In this document: piece after piece, positions 52,503-62,300 of the stretch
Layout of the letters: each line of letters starts with the position of its first letter
How positions within the stretch are numbered: position 1 is the first letter of the stretch
Assembly (NCBI RefSeq): GCF_003368325.1
Contig: NZ_CP031466.1
Location: forward strand, 558,001 to 622,000
DNA from: Paraburkholderia caffeinilytica
GTDB taxonomy: Bacteria > Pseudomonadota > Gammaproteobacteria > Burkholderiales > Burkholderiaceae
Direction: 5' to 3'
Length of the DNA stretch: 64,000 nucleotides
The notes under the pieces: model-generated
What the model was told of the DNA's origin: nothing
The model's input: the letters and a program-made list of their open reading frames with translations, nothing else
Databases searched by the model: none
Made by a program: the position numbers and the translations under genes

Positions 52503-53456
52503 TCACGCCGCAGTCATGATGTCCGGCAATCTGACAATCCTCGGCTCGACCAGCTGGTTGCTGATGAAAGCCCAAAGCTGCTCGGCCGCCTGGCCTCGCT
52601 CCTTGACCGGGCGGTACAGGCGTATCTCCAGCTCAGTTGCCCAAACGTCCGAGCCTGCTCGAACCAGAGTTCCTTCGCTCAACTCCTTGGCGATACAGCT
52701 TTCCGGAAGCCAGCCGATTCCGTGGCCGGCCACGACCATGCCTTTTAATGCCTCTGACATGTGGGTTTCGAAGCAGCGGAACAGGGCGTACGGTTCCGTC
52801 GCGTTCATCAAGAGCATTTCGACCACGTTGCCGAGGAATGCGCCGGAGGAATAGGCGAGCAGGGGCAGCGGTCTGCTGCTCTTGCCAGGCAGCTCGAAGA
52901 GCGGCCGGCCGTCTTTGCCCACGGCCGAGACAGGCACGATGCGCTCGACACCGAGCGTCAGGAACGGAAAGTGATTGGGATCGAGCGCGATCGGCAATTG
53001 CGGGTGGTGATAACCGATCAGCAGGTCGCAGTCGCCTGCCACGAGATGTTGCACACCTTCGGGCACGTTGACCGCCTGAACCCGGGCCATGATGTGGCCG
53101 AACTCGCTGGTCAGGCGCTTGAGCCAGTCGGGAAAAAGCGTGAAGACGAGGGTATGGGCAACCGCGAAATGGACCACATGGTCGTTTTCGGCGAACTGTT
53201 CATATCCGCCCACCAGATTGCGCGCCGCGTGCATGCTGCGCAGGATGTCCGCCGCAAGACTGCGAAACATCCGTCCGGCGGGCGTGAGGGTGACCGGGTT
53301 GACGCTGCGATCGACGAGCTTTGTGCCCATCCACGTTTCGAGCGCCACGATTCGTCTGCTGAAAGCTGACTGGGTGAGATGCCGGCTGCGCGCCGACCGG
53401 GAGAAACTCTTCGTATCCGAGAGGCTGAGAAAGTCTTCCAACCACTTTGCTTCCAT
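52503..53456 (-). CDS. LysR-family transcriptional regulator
   Basis: A 317-residue regulator. The HTH at residues 1-60 contains WLEDFLSLSDTKSFSRSARSRHLTQSAFSRRIVALE by landmarks SFSRSARSRHLTQSAFSRRI, where the usual AA of the motif is SA. The effector domain includes DCDLLIGYHHPQ and GMVVAGHGIGWLPESC. The Met at 53456 gives the natural MEAKWLEDF start. It is divergent from the amino-acid permease at 53921, which is its most likely target, across 464 bases. Confidence 0.87.
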   Translation of the reverse strand: MEAKWLEDFLSLSDTKSFSRSARSRHLTQSAFSRRIVALETWMGTKLVDRSVNPVTLTPAGRMFRSLAADILRSMHAARNLVGGYEQFAENDHVVHFAVAHTLVFTLFPDWLKRLTSEFGHIMARVQAVNVPEGVQHLVAGDCDLLIGYHHPQLPIALDPNHFPFLTLGVERIVPVSAVGKDGRPLFELPGKSSRPLPLLAYSSGAFLGNVVEMLLMNATEPYALFRCFETHMSEALKGMVVAGHGIGWLPESCIAKELSEGTLVRAGSDVWATELEIRLYRPVKERGQAAEQLWAFISNQLVEPRIVRLPDIMTAA

Positions 53457-53920
53457 ATTTATCACTTGTGTTGGGTAAATCGACAACCGCACCCGTGCGA
53501 CGCGGCAACGCTAGCCTACCGTTACTCATTGCAAGAATACCGATGTTTTTTTTCGATAGGTGTTAGTCGAAATATGCATGAGCGTTGCTCCCATAAATTG
53601 GGCTACATACCTTTCGTCTGTCTGGCCATGCAAAACGAAGTGGTGACTTGATAAAAACCGCCTTTGGTCTCCCAAGGCTTAAACATGAGTGATCGCATAG
53701 ATGCGTGTTCGCAGACAAGGGTCGCCGAGTCACCGGCGATGCCCGGGCGCCTGAAATTTTCCGAAAGAAACATCAGTCCGGTGCGCCATGCCGAACGGCC
53801 GCACCGCGAGGCCTGTTGTTGATTTGTAGCCTGGTCGATGCGCCATTGCGCATACATCCTTCCGTCTATGTTCCCGGGATTACGAAGTCAAGTGCCCGGA
53901 TTAAAAGGATCGAACTGATT
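53457..53920. other. Divergent control region between LysR and permease
   Basis: About 460 bases, AT-richer than the genes. A plus-strand frame from 53705 is continuous with the permease but lacks a ribosome site and protein-like sequence before 53921. LysR-type T-N11-A candidates are present but too common to call. No terminator seen. Confidence 0.35.
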
Positions 53921-55417
53921 ATGTCCACACTGCAAAACCAGAATTCCCCAGTATCCACTGGCGACGTGGATAAGAAAAGCTGGCTGGAATCGCACGAAGC
54001 GGGATATCACAAAACGCTGGGTAATCGTCAGGTTCAGATGATCGCCATTGGCGGGGCGATCGGCACGGGCCTCTTTCTCGGCGCGGGCGCGCGCCTGCAA
54101 ATAGCGGGTCCTTCGCTTGCTGTCGTCTATCTGGTCTGTGGCGTGTTCTCGTTTCTGATTCTGCGCGCGCTGGGCGAACTGGTGATGCACCGGCCGAGCA
54201 GCGGCAGCTTCGTGTCGTATGCCCGGGAGTTCCTTGGCGAAAAAGCCTCGTATGTCGCCGGTTGGATGTATTTCCTGAACTGGGCGATGACCGGCATCGT
54301 CGACATCACCGCTGTCGCGCTGTACATGCATTACTGGGCGGCGTTCTCGTCCGTGCCGCAATGGATATTCGCGCTCATTGCACTTTGCATCGTCGCGGCG
54401 ATGAACCTGATCGGCGTGAAATGGTTTGCCGAAATGGAATTCTGGTTCGCGCTCATCAAGGTTGCCGCGATCTCGCTGTTCCTTGTGATCGGTTCGATCA
54501 TTCTGGGTACAGGGGTGCACGTTGGCGGGCATTCCACCGGGGTGCATCTGATCAGCGAGAACGGCGGGCTGTTCCCGCACGGTCTGCTGCCTGCGCTGGT
54601 GCTCGTGCAGGGCGTCGTGTTCGCGTTCGCCGGCGTCGAGCTGGTCGGCACGGCGGCGGGCGAATGCAAGGATGCGCGCAAGGTGCTGCCGCGCGCCATC
54701 AACAGCGTGATCTGGCGGATTGCCGTGTTCTATGTGGGCGCCGTTGTGTTGCTGGTTTGTCTGTTGCCGTGGAGTGCCTACAAGGCGGGACAGAGTCCGT
54801 TCGTCACGTTCTTCGGCGCGCTTGGCGTGCCGGGCGTCGGCTCGGTCATGAATGTCGTCGTGCTGTCGGCGGCGCTGTCGAGCCTGAATTCCGGGCTGTA
54901 TTCGACCGGGCGGGTGCTGCGGGCGCTGTCGATGGGCGGGTCGGCGCCGCATTTCCTTTCGCGCATGAGCTCGCAGTCGGTTCCGTATGCCGGTATTCTG
55001 GTGACGGTGGCGATCTACATCGTGGGCGTCGTGCTGAACTATTTCGTGCCGTCGAGCGTGTTCGAAATCGTGCTCAACGTGGCGTCGCTCGGCATTCTCA
55101 GCACCTGGGGATTCATCGTGGTTTGCCAGATGAAGTTCCGTCAGGCGGTGGCCCGCGGCGAGGCTGAGCCGGTCACGTTCAGAATGCCCGGCGCGCCGGT
55201 GACGTCCTGGCTGACGCTGGCATTTTTGATCGGCGTGCTGGTACTGATGGCGTTCGATTATCCTAACGGTACGTGGACGGTTGCCTCGATTCCGGTCGTG
55301 GCCCTGATCCTGGTCGCCGGCTGGTACGGAGTGCGCCGCCGCGCGAGCACGCTCATGAGGCCGACAATCCCGTCGGTCACGCTGACCCAGAGCGTGCTCG
55401 AGGACAACGCGGGCTAA
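53921..55417 (+). CDS. Amino-acid permease (GABA/asparagine permease type, APC family)
   Basis: A 498-residue permease with twelve predicted helices. HKTLGNRQVQMIAIGGAIGTGLFLGAG by landmarks MIAIGGAIGTGLFLG is the amino-acid transporter signature, and ALGELVMHRPSSGSFVSYAREFLG fits GabP/AnsP-like proteins. VFAFAGVELVGTAAGECKDARKVLPRAI is the conserved middle motif. AAAAGGATCGA precedes the ATG. The LysR gene faces away from it. The nearby omega-amino-acid aminotransferase makes GABA or beta-alanine plausible substrates, but only as inference. Confidence 0.88.
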   Translation: MSTLQNQNSPVSTGDVDKKSWLESHEAGYHKTLGNRQVQMIAIGGAIGTGLFLGAGARLQIAGPSLAVVYLVCGVFSFLILRALGELVMHRPSSGSFVSYAREFLGEKASYVAGWMYFLNWAMTGIVDITAVALYMHYWAAFSSVPQWIFALIALCIVAAMNLIGVKWFAEMEFWFALIKVAAISLFLVIGSIILGTGVHVGGHSTGVHLISENGGLFPHGLLPALVLVQGVVFAFAGVELVGTAAGECKDARKVLPRAINSVIWRIAVFYVGAVVLLVCLLPWSAYKAGQSPFVTFFGALGVPGVGSVMNVVVLSAALSSLNSGLYSTGRVLRALSMGGSAPHFLSRMSSQSVPYAGILVTVAIYIVGVVLNYFVPSSVFEIVLNVASLGILSTWGFIVVCQMKFRQAVARGEAEPVTFRMPGAPVTSWLTLAFLIGVLVLMAFDYPNGTWTVASIPVVALILVAGWYGVRRRASTLMRPTIPSVTLTQSVLEDNAG

Positions 55418-55487
55418 CGCGGCGTGTCGCTCCTGCCTTTTGCATCGACAACAACAGCAACCATAGCGACAACGACGGAGAACAGAA

Positions 55488-56903
55488 GTGAAGCCATTCG
55501 ATGAGATGCTGACGTCCGCTGACGGGGTCCGCGCGCCTTATGCGCTGCTCAAGCAATGGCTCGATGCCCAGAATCCTGCGAATCTCGCGCAGAAAGCGGC
55601 TGACGCGGAAAGCGTCTTCCGCAAGACGGGCATTACGTTTGCCGTGTACGGCGAGGAAGAGGCCGCCGAGCGTCTGATTCCGTTCGACATCATCCCGCGC
55701 ATCATTTCCAGTCCGGAATGGACGCGCCTGTCGCAAGGCATTGAACAGCGCGTGATCGCCCTCAACGCCTTTCTCGACGATATCTATCATCGTCAGGAGA
55801 TCGTGCGCGCCGGGCGTATCCCGAAGGAGCTGATTGCCCAGAACGAGGCCTTCCTGCCGGAGATGATCGGCTTCCGGCCGCCGGGCAATGTCTACACGCA
55901 CATTATCGGCGTGGACATTGTGCGCACGGCCGAAAACGAGTTCTACGTGCTGGAAGACAATGCCCGTACGCCCTCCGGCGTCTCCTATATGCTGGAGAAC
56001 CGCGAGACGATGATGCAGCTTTTCCCCGAGCTGTTTCAGCAAGTCAAGGTGCGCCCGGTCGAAGCCTATCCGCAACTGCTGCGCGAGTCGCTGGCCGCCG
56101 TGTGCCCGCCGGGCGGCAACCAGGAGAATCCGACCATCGCGGTGCTGACGCCCGGCATCCACAACTCCGCGTACTACGAGCATGCGTTCCTCGCCGACCA
56201 GATGGGGGTTCATCTGGTCGAGGGCAGCGATCTCCAGGTCGTGGACGGCCGCGTGGCGATGCGCACAACCGAAGGGTTCCGCGCCATCGACGTGCTGTAT
56301 CGCCGGCTCGACGACGCCTTCCTCGATCCGCTGACTTTCCGGCCCGATTCCGTGCTTGGCGTCGCCGGCATCATGGATGTCTACCGCGCGGGCAATATCA
56401 CGATCGCCAACGCACCGGGCACCGGCATCGCGGACGACAAGGCGATCTATTCCTATATGCCGGAAATCGTCGAGTTCTACACGGGTCGCAAGTCGATCCT
56501 GGAGAACGTGCCGACCTGGCGCTGTTCCGAGCCGGGCAGCCTGAAATACGTGCTGGACCATCTCGACGAACTGGTGGTGAAGGAAGTCCACGGATCGGGC
56601 GGCTACGGCATGCTGGTCGGGCCCGCCGCGTCGAAGAAGGAGCGCGAGGATTTTGCCGCCAAGCTCAAAACCCGTCCGAACAACTACATCGCGCAACCGA
56701 CGCTGGCGCTCTCGACCACGCCGATCCTGACCGAAAAGGGTCTCGCGCCGCGCCACGTGGATCTTCGGCCCTTCGTGCTCGTGTCGGACCGCATCCGCAT
56801 CACGCCGGGCGGCCTGACGCGCGTCGCCTTGAAGGAAGGCTCGCTGGTGGTCAATTCGAGCCAGGGCGGCGGCACCAAGGATACGTGGGTATTGGCTGAC
56901 TGA
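55488..56903 (+). CDS. Circularly permuted ATP-grasp protein
   Basis: A 471-residue protein of the circularly permuted ATP-grasp type 2 group (DUF404/DUF407). IPFDIIPRIISSPEWTRLSQGIEQRVIALNAFLDDIYHRQ by landmarks IISSPEWTRLSQG and LNAFLDDIYH opens the family; YVLEDNARTPSGVSYMLENR and VVKEVHGSGGYGMLVGP form the nucleotide-binding region. Family members are predicted to make amide bonds, possibly peptide tags; none has a well-known substrate. The next genes encode alpha-E and transglutaminase proteins, the usual partners. It starts an operon after a permease gene, 70 bases away. Confidence 0.87.
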   Translation: MKPFDEMLTSADGVRAPYALLKQWLDAQNPANLAQKAADAESVFRKTGITFAVYGEEEAAERLIPFDIIPRIISSPEWTRLSQGIEQRVIALNAFLDDIYHRQEIVRAGRIPKELIAQNEAFLPEMIGFRPPGNVYTHIIGVDIVRTAENEFYVLEDNARTPSGVSYMLENRETMMQLFPELFQQVKVRPVEAYPQLLRESLAAVCPPGGNQENPTIAVLTPGIHNSAYYEHAFLADQMGVHLVEGSDLQVVDGRVAMRTTEGFRAIDVLYRRLDDAFLDPLTFRPDSVLGVAGIMDVYRAGNITIANAPGTGIADDKAIYSYMPEIVEFYTGRKSILENVPTWRCSEPGSLKYVLDHLDELVVKEVHGSGGYGMLVGPAASKKEREDFAAKLKTRPNNYIAQPTLALSTTPILTEKGLAPRHVDLRPFVLVSDRIRITPGGLTRVALKEGSLVVNSSQGGGTKDTWVLAD

Positions 56904-57042
56904 GGGCGACTGAGGGCCGACTGACGGCCGCATGTCGTCCGAGGGCCGCTCGAAGAGACTGGACGCGCAGGAACCCGGAAGGCCGCCAGTCCGATACAGG
57001 ACTGGCGCATAGCAAAAGACAGACACTGGAGTTGGACAGGAC

Positions 57043-57984
57043 ATGCTTCTTGGACGCACAGCAAGCGGGCTCTACTGGATGCACCGCTATATCGAACGCG
57101 CGGAAAACATTGCACGGATCGTCGACGCCGGGCTGCGCATGGCGCTGACCAGAACCTCCGATGCGCAGGCAACGTGGTCGTCCGTGGTGGTAACCTCCGG
57201 CATGGAAGAGGGTTTCCGGGAGAAACACGACGCCTATACCGCCAGCACCGTTTCCGACTATCTGCTGCGCGACGGCCACAATCCGTCGAGCGTCCTGTCG
57301 TGCATCGAGGCGGCGCGCTCGAATGCCCGCATGGTGCGCACGGCGCTTACCCGCGAGGCGTGGGAGAGCGTGAACGAAGCGTGGATGGTGGTCAAGCGGG
57401 TGCTGGCAAAGCCCGTTGCGGCGAGTGAACTGCCAGTCGTGCTCGATCAGATCAAGCGCCAGACCGCGCTGATTCGCGGCACTTTTCACGGCACGATGCT
57501 CAGAAACGAGATTTTCGATTTCGCCCGCATCGGCACCTTCATCGAACGCGCCGACAACACCGCGCGCATTCTCGACGTCAAATACCACCTGTTGCTGCCC
57601 GCGGTGTCCTATGTGGGCACGACGCTCGACAACTACCAGTGGGAATCGATCCTGCGCTCGGTCGACGCGCATCGGTCCTATCGCTGGGTCTACGACGCCC
57701 AGTACAAGCCGGCCAATATCGCCGACTATCTGATCCTCAACGGCCGCATGCCGCGCTCGCTGAACTTCTGCTACCTGAGCATCGTCGAGAACCTCGGGTA
57801 TCTGGCGCAAGACTACGGCGCCACGCATGCCTGCCACAAGACAGCCGACATTACGCTCGCCACGCTCCGGGACAACACGGTCAAGCAGATCTTTGCCCAG
57901 GGCCTGCACGAGTTTCTCGAGGGCTTCATCGGGCAGAACAACCGGCTCGGTTTTGAAATCGCCGAAACCTACAACTTCGATTGA
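57043..57984 (+). CDS. Alpha-E domain protein (DUF403)
   Basis: A 313-residue all-helical protein. LLGRTASGLYWMHRYIERAENIARIVDAGLR by landmarks LYWMHRYIERAENIARI, NARMVRTALTREAWESVNEAWM, FARIGTFIERADNTARILDVKYH and PRSLNFCYLSIVENLGYL are the conserved alpha-E motifs. The paired IER-A-x-N-x-AR motifs suggest internal duplication. It is always found with circularly permuted ATP-grasp proteins and is thought to assist the ligase reaction. Gap to upstream gene is 139 bases; the downstream gene begins 8 bases after its stop. Confidence 0.88.
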   Translation: MLLGRTASGLYWMHRYIERAENIARIVDAGLRMALTRTSDAQATWSSVVVTSGMEEGFREKHDAYTASTVSDYLLRDGHNPSSVLSCIEAARSNARMVRTALTREAWESVNEAWMVVKRVLAKPVAASELPVVLDQIKRQTALIRGTFHGTMLRNEIFDFARIGTFIERADNTARILDVKYHLLLPAVSYVGTTLDNYQWESILRSVDAHRSYRWVYDAQYKPANIADYLILNGRMPRSLNFCYLSIVENLGYLAQDYGATHACHKTADITLATLRDNTVKQIFAQGLHEFLEGFIGQNNRLGFEIAETYNFD

Positions 57985-57992
57985 GACCGGCC

Positions 57993-58826
57993 ATGCGTAT
58001 CGCTATTCGCCACACATCGCACTATCAGTACGATCAGCCGGTTCCTTATGCGTTGCAACGCCTGAGGTTGCGTCCGCAGTCCTGCCCCGGCCAGACCGTT
58101 CTCGACTGGCAAGTCACGGTCGACGGCGTCGAGCCGACCGTCTCTTACGTGGACGGTCTGGGTAACCATGTCGATTTCGTGCGCTACGAACGCAACATGC
58201 GCGAGATCGCCATCGTGGCGGCGGGAACGGTCGACACGGAGGACCGGGCCGGGATCTTCGGCACGGTCGACGGTCTTGTTCCGCCCTGGATCTTCGAGCG
58301 CGAGACGCCGTTGACCCGGGCAGGCGAACAAGTCAAAGCGCTTGCTGCCGACCTGCGCGCCGAAGGCGCGCAGCTTCAGTCGATGCATGCGTTGATGAGT
58401 ACGATCCACGACCGGATCGCTTATCAGCCCGGCACGACCGAGGTGAGCACGGATGCGGAGACGGCGTTGCTCAACCGTCAGGGCGTCTGTCAGGACCACG
58501 CGCACGTCTTCATCGCCGCGGCGCGGGCGCTCAATGTGCCGGCCCGCTACGTCTCGGGCTATCTGCTGATGGACGGCGTCGCGAAGCAGACGGCGAGCCA
58601 CGCATGGGCGGAGGCGTATCTCGACGGACTCGGCTGGGTCGGCTTCGATGCGGCCAACAACACCTGTCCGGACGAGCGCTATGTGCGCATCGCCACCGGC
58701 CTCGACTATCGCGGCGCGATGCCCGTATCCGGGATTCACACCGGGCAGGGTGCCGAGACGCTGACTGTCGAGATCAGCGTGTTGCCGTCCCAGGCATCCC
58801 AGAGTCAAAGCCAGCGCCAGAGCTAA
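57993..58826 (+). CDS. Transglutaminase-like protein
   Basis: A 277-residue protein with an N-terminal beta domain (IRHTSHYQYDQPVPYALQRLRLRPQ by landmarks HYQYDQPVPYALQRLRL) and a C-terminal transglutaminase core. The triad is C166 (RQGVCQDHAH), H203 (ASHAWAEAYL) and D219 (GWVGFDAANN), so it should be active as peptidase or amidase. The last residues are Ser/Gln-rich. ATG 57993 is chosen over the TTG at 57981. Third gene of the ATP-grasp/alpha-E operon. Such proteins are predicted to cleave amide products or process peptides. Confidence 0.88.
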   Translation: MRIAIRHTSHYQYDQPVPYALQRLRLRPQSCPGQTVLDWQVTVDGVEPTVSYVDGLGNHVDFVRYERNMREIAIVAAGTVDTEDRAGIFGTVDGLVPPWIFERETPLTRAGEQVKALAADLRAEGAQLQSMHALMSTIHDRIAYQPGTTEVSTDAETALLNRQGVCQDHAHVFIAAARALNVPARYVSGYLLMDGVAKQTASHAWAEAYLDGLGWVGFDAANNTCPDERYVRIATGLDYRGAMPVSGIHTGQGAETLTVEISVLPSQASQSQSQRQS

Positions 58827-58913
58827 AACTGACGGACCGATGTAACGCTTTATCAGCGCTTGCGCTGGTGAGGTATGCGTATTTGTTTTTAACCACGCTT
58901 TCAGGGAGGCGGT

Positions 58914-59189
58914 ATGTCAAATTTGGGTAGCGCAGTGAGCGAGATCAACGGCTCATCGGAAGACATTGCACACGCTTCCAACTTGGACGCGGAGCCGGTG
59001 TCCGGCAAAGTGCGCGCGCGTCTCAAGCGCGCGAAACAGAAGGCGGCCGATGCGCAGGTCATCGTCATCGAAAAGGGGCGCAAGTCTGCCCGGGCCGCCA
59101 ACGACTATGCGCATGACCGTCCATGGACGACGGCCGGTGTGGCCTTGGGTATCGGCGTGCTGATCGGCGTCTTGATCGGTCGAAAATAG
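58914..59189 (+). CDS. DUF883 (ElaB/YqjD-like) C-tail-anchored protein
   Basis: A 91-residue protein. The first 65 residues are helical and charged (VRARLKRAKQKAADAQVIVIEKGRKSARAANDYAHDRPW by landmarks RLKRAKQKAADAQV and NDYAHDRPW), and the end is one transmembrane segment, TTAGVALGIGVLIGVLIGRK, fitting tail-anchored DUF883 proteins that bind ribosomes in E. coli. GGGAGGCGGT precedes the ATG at 58914. It is inserted between the two halves of the amide-ligase cluster, which is not a typical place; a link to that pathway is not indicated. Confidence 0.85.
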   Translation: MSNLGSAVSEINGSSEDIAHASNLDAEPVSGKVRARLKRAKQKAADAQVIVIEKGRKSARAANDYAHDRPWTTAGVALGIGVLIGVLIGRK

Positions 59190-59395
59190 TCCGCCGGGTA
59201 ACTGGCACATAGCGACACCGCCGGGCCTCGATGCAACGGGACGGAGCCTGATTCGGCACCTCCGGCTGCAGGGCCCGGTGCGTCTTGAGATTCGCGACGC
59301 CAGACCCCGGGGTGAGGCAAGCGTGCGCGCTGCGCTCCCGGAGAGATTGCTGGTCCGGCACATCCATCCGTCGAATAAAAATAGAAGCATCTTCC

Positions 59396-62300
59396 ATGTC
59401 CATTCACGTCGCGCTCCATCACGTCACCCACTACAGCTACGACAAGCTGATCAACCTCGGTCCGCAAATCGTGCGGCTGCGTCCCGCACCGCATTGCCGT
59501 ACGCCGATCCTGTCGTATTCCCTGAAGGTCGAACCCGCTGGGCACTTCGTCAACTGGCAGCAGGATCCGTTCGCCAACTACATGGCGCGCCTGGTATTCC
59601 CTGAGAAAACCCGCGGCTTCAAGGTCACGGTCGATCTGGTGGCCGAGATGTCGGTCTACAACCCGTTCGATTTCTTCCTTGAAGAAAGTGCCCAGACGTT
59701 TCCGTTCCAGTACGACAGTTCGGTGCGCCAGGAACTGGCGCCGTACCTGGCATGCGATCCGGTCGCAGCGGCTGCGCCGGTGTTTCGCTCCTATCTGGAG
59801 GGCATCGACCGGTCGATCGAGGGCACGATAGATTTTCTCGTGGCGCTCAATCAGAAGCTGCAGAAGGACATCCGCTACCTCGTGCGGATGGAGCCCGGTG
59901 TGCAGACGCCGGTTCAGACGCTCGAACTGGGTTCCGGCTCATGCCGCGACAGCGGCTGGCTGCTGGTGCAGCTATGCCGTCACCTTGGCCTTGCCGCGCG
60001 CTTCGCATCCGGCTACCTGATCCAGCTCAAGCCCGACGTCAAATCGCTCGACGGCCCGGGCGGCACCGAGGTCGATTTCACCGACCTGCATGCGTGGTGC
60101 GAGGTCTACCTGCCGGGCGCGGGCTGGATCGGCTTCGACCCGACGTCCGGCTTGCTGGCCGGCGAGGGGCACATTCCGCTCGCTTGCACGCCGCAGCCGA
60201 TGAGCGCGGCGCCGGTTGAAGGCTTGATCGACGAATGCGAGGTAACGTTTTCGCATGAGATGAACGTGACGCGCATCTATGAATCGCCGCGCGTGACCCG
60301 TCCTTACGCAGACCAGCAATGGCAGGACGTGCTGTCCCTCGGGCAAGCGGTGGACGCGGATCTGCTGGCCGGCGACGTGCGCCTGACTCAAGGCGGCGAG
60401 CCGACCTTTGTCTCCATCGACGAGCGCGATGGCGCCGAGTGGAACACCGAGGCGCTGGGTCCGACCAAGCGCGGCTACGCGACCGAACTGGTGCAGCGGC
60501 TGCGCGCGGAATACGGGCAAGGCGGTTTCCTGCATTTCGGCCAGGGCAAGTGGTATCCGGGCGAACAGTTGCCGCGCTGGGCGCTGTCGATCTTCTGGCG
60601 CGAGGACGGTCAGCCGGCCTGGAACAACCCGGCGCTCTTCGCCGACGAGCGTGAACCTTCGTCCTATACGGCAGCCGATGCGCAGCGTTTCATCGCGGCG
60701 CTGACCACCCGTCTTGGCCTCGACGGCGAATGCATCGAGCCGGGTTACGAGGATGTCTGGTACTACCTGTGGCGCGAACGCCGGCTGCCGGTCAACGTCG
60801 ACCCGTTCGATTCACGTCTTGACGACGAACTCGAACGTGCCCGCCTGCGCAAGGTATTCGAGCAGAAACTCGACAGCGTGGTCGGCTACCTGCTCCCGCT
60901 CAAGCCTTCGGAGAAGGCGCCGGGTCTCGGTGGTTCGCGCTGGCAGACCGGACCCTGGTTCTTCCGCGACGAACGCATGTATCTGTATCCGGGCGATTCG
61001 CCGATGGGCTATCGCTTGCCGCTGGACTCGCTGCCCTGGGTGAGCGAGAGCGACTATCCGTACACGGTCGAACAGGATCCGTTCGCGCCGCGCACCGCGT
61101 TGCCGGGCACGGCGGCGCTGCGCGCACGCTATCCAGGCACGGCCGGTGTAGACGGCGGGACGTCCTGGGCGGCGGGACGAGACGAGCGCATGAGCACGCG
61201 CACGCTGATGCAGCCGCTGCGCGGCGGCGTGGGTCGCGACGCTGAGGGGCCGGGACGAGCTGACGAAGACACACGCTATCCGCAACACCACGAATCGGCC
61301 GCGTGGATCACGCGCACGGCGCTGTGTGTCGAAGCCCGCGCGGGGCACCTGTACGTCTTCATGCCGCCGCTTGCCGCGCTCGAAGACTATCTCGATCTGC
61401 TGGGCGCGGTCGAACTGACCGCCGGGGAACTGGGCGTTCGCCTGATACTGGAAGGCTATCCGCCGCCGCGCGACGCTCGGCTGAAGATGCTGCAAGTCAC
61501 GCCGGACCCCGGTGTCATCGAAGTCAACATCCATCCGGCGCATGACTTCAACGAGTTGGTGCAGCGTACCGAGTTTCTCTATGAAGCGGCCTACCAGTCG
61601 CGGTTGTGCAGCGAGAAATTCATGGTCGACGGCCGTCACACCGGCACGGGCGGCGGCAACCACTTTGTGCTCGGCGGTGCGACGCCTGCCGACAGTCCGT
61701 TCCTGCGCCGCCCCGATCTGCTCGCCAGTCTGATTGCGTACTGGCACAACCATCCGTCGCTGTCGTATCTGTTTTCGGGGTTGTTCGTCGGCCCGACAAG
61801 CCAGGCGCCGCGCGTGGACGAGGCGCGAAACGATCAGGTTTACGAACTGGAGCTCGCGTTCAAGGAAATCGAGCGCAACAAGCTGCTGTTTGGCGCCGAC
61901 ATGCCGCCCTGGCTGGTCGACCGGGTGCTGCGCAATATCCTGATCGACGTGACGGGCAACACGCACCGCAGCGAGTTCTGTATCGACAAGCTCTACTCGC
62001 CTGATTCGGCGACCGGGCGCCTCGGCCTGCTCGAGTTGCGCGCGTTCGAGATGCCGCCGCACGCGCGCATGAGCATCGTGCAGCAACTGCTGCTGCGCGC
62101 CCTGATCGCGCGCTTCTGGAAGCAGCCCTACAAGGTGCGCTTGACGCGTTGGGGAACGGAGCTGCATGACCGCTTCCTGTTGCCGGCTTTCCTGAAAATG
62201 GACTTCGACGACGTGATCGCCGAGGTGAATGAAGCCGGCTACCCGTTCGACCCGGCGTGGTTCGCGCCGCACTTCGAGTTCCGCTTTCCCTTGTATGGGC

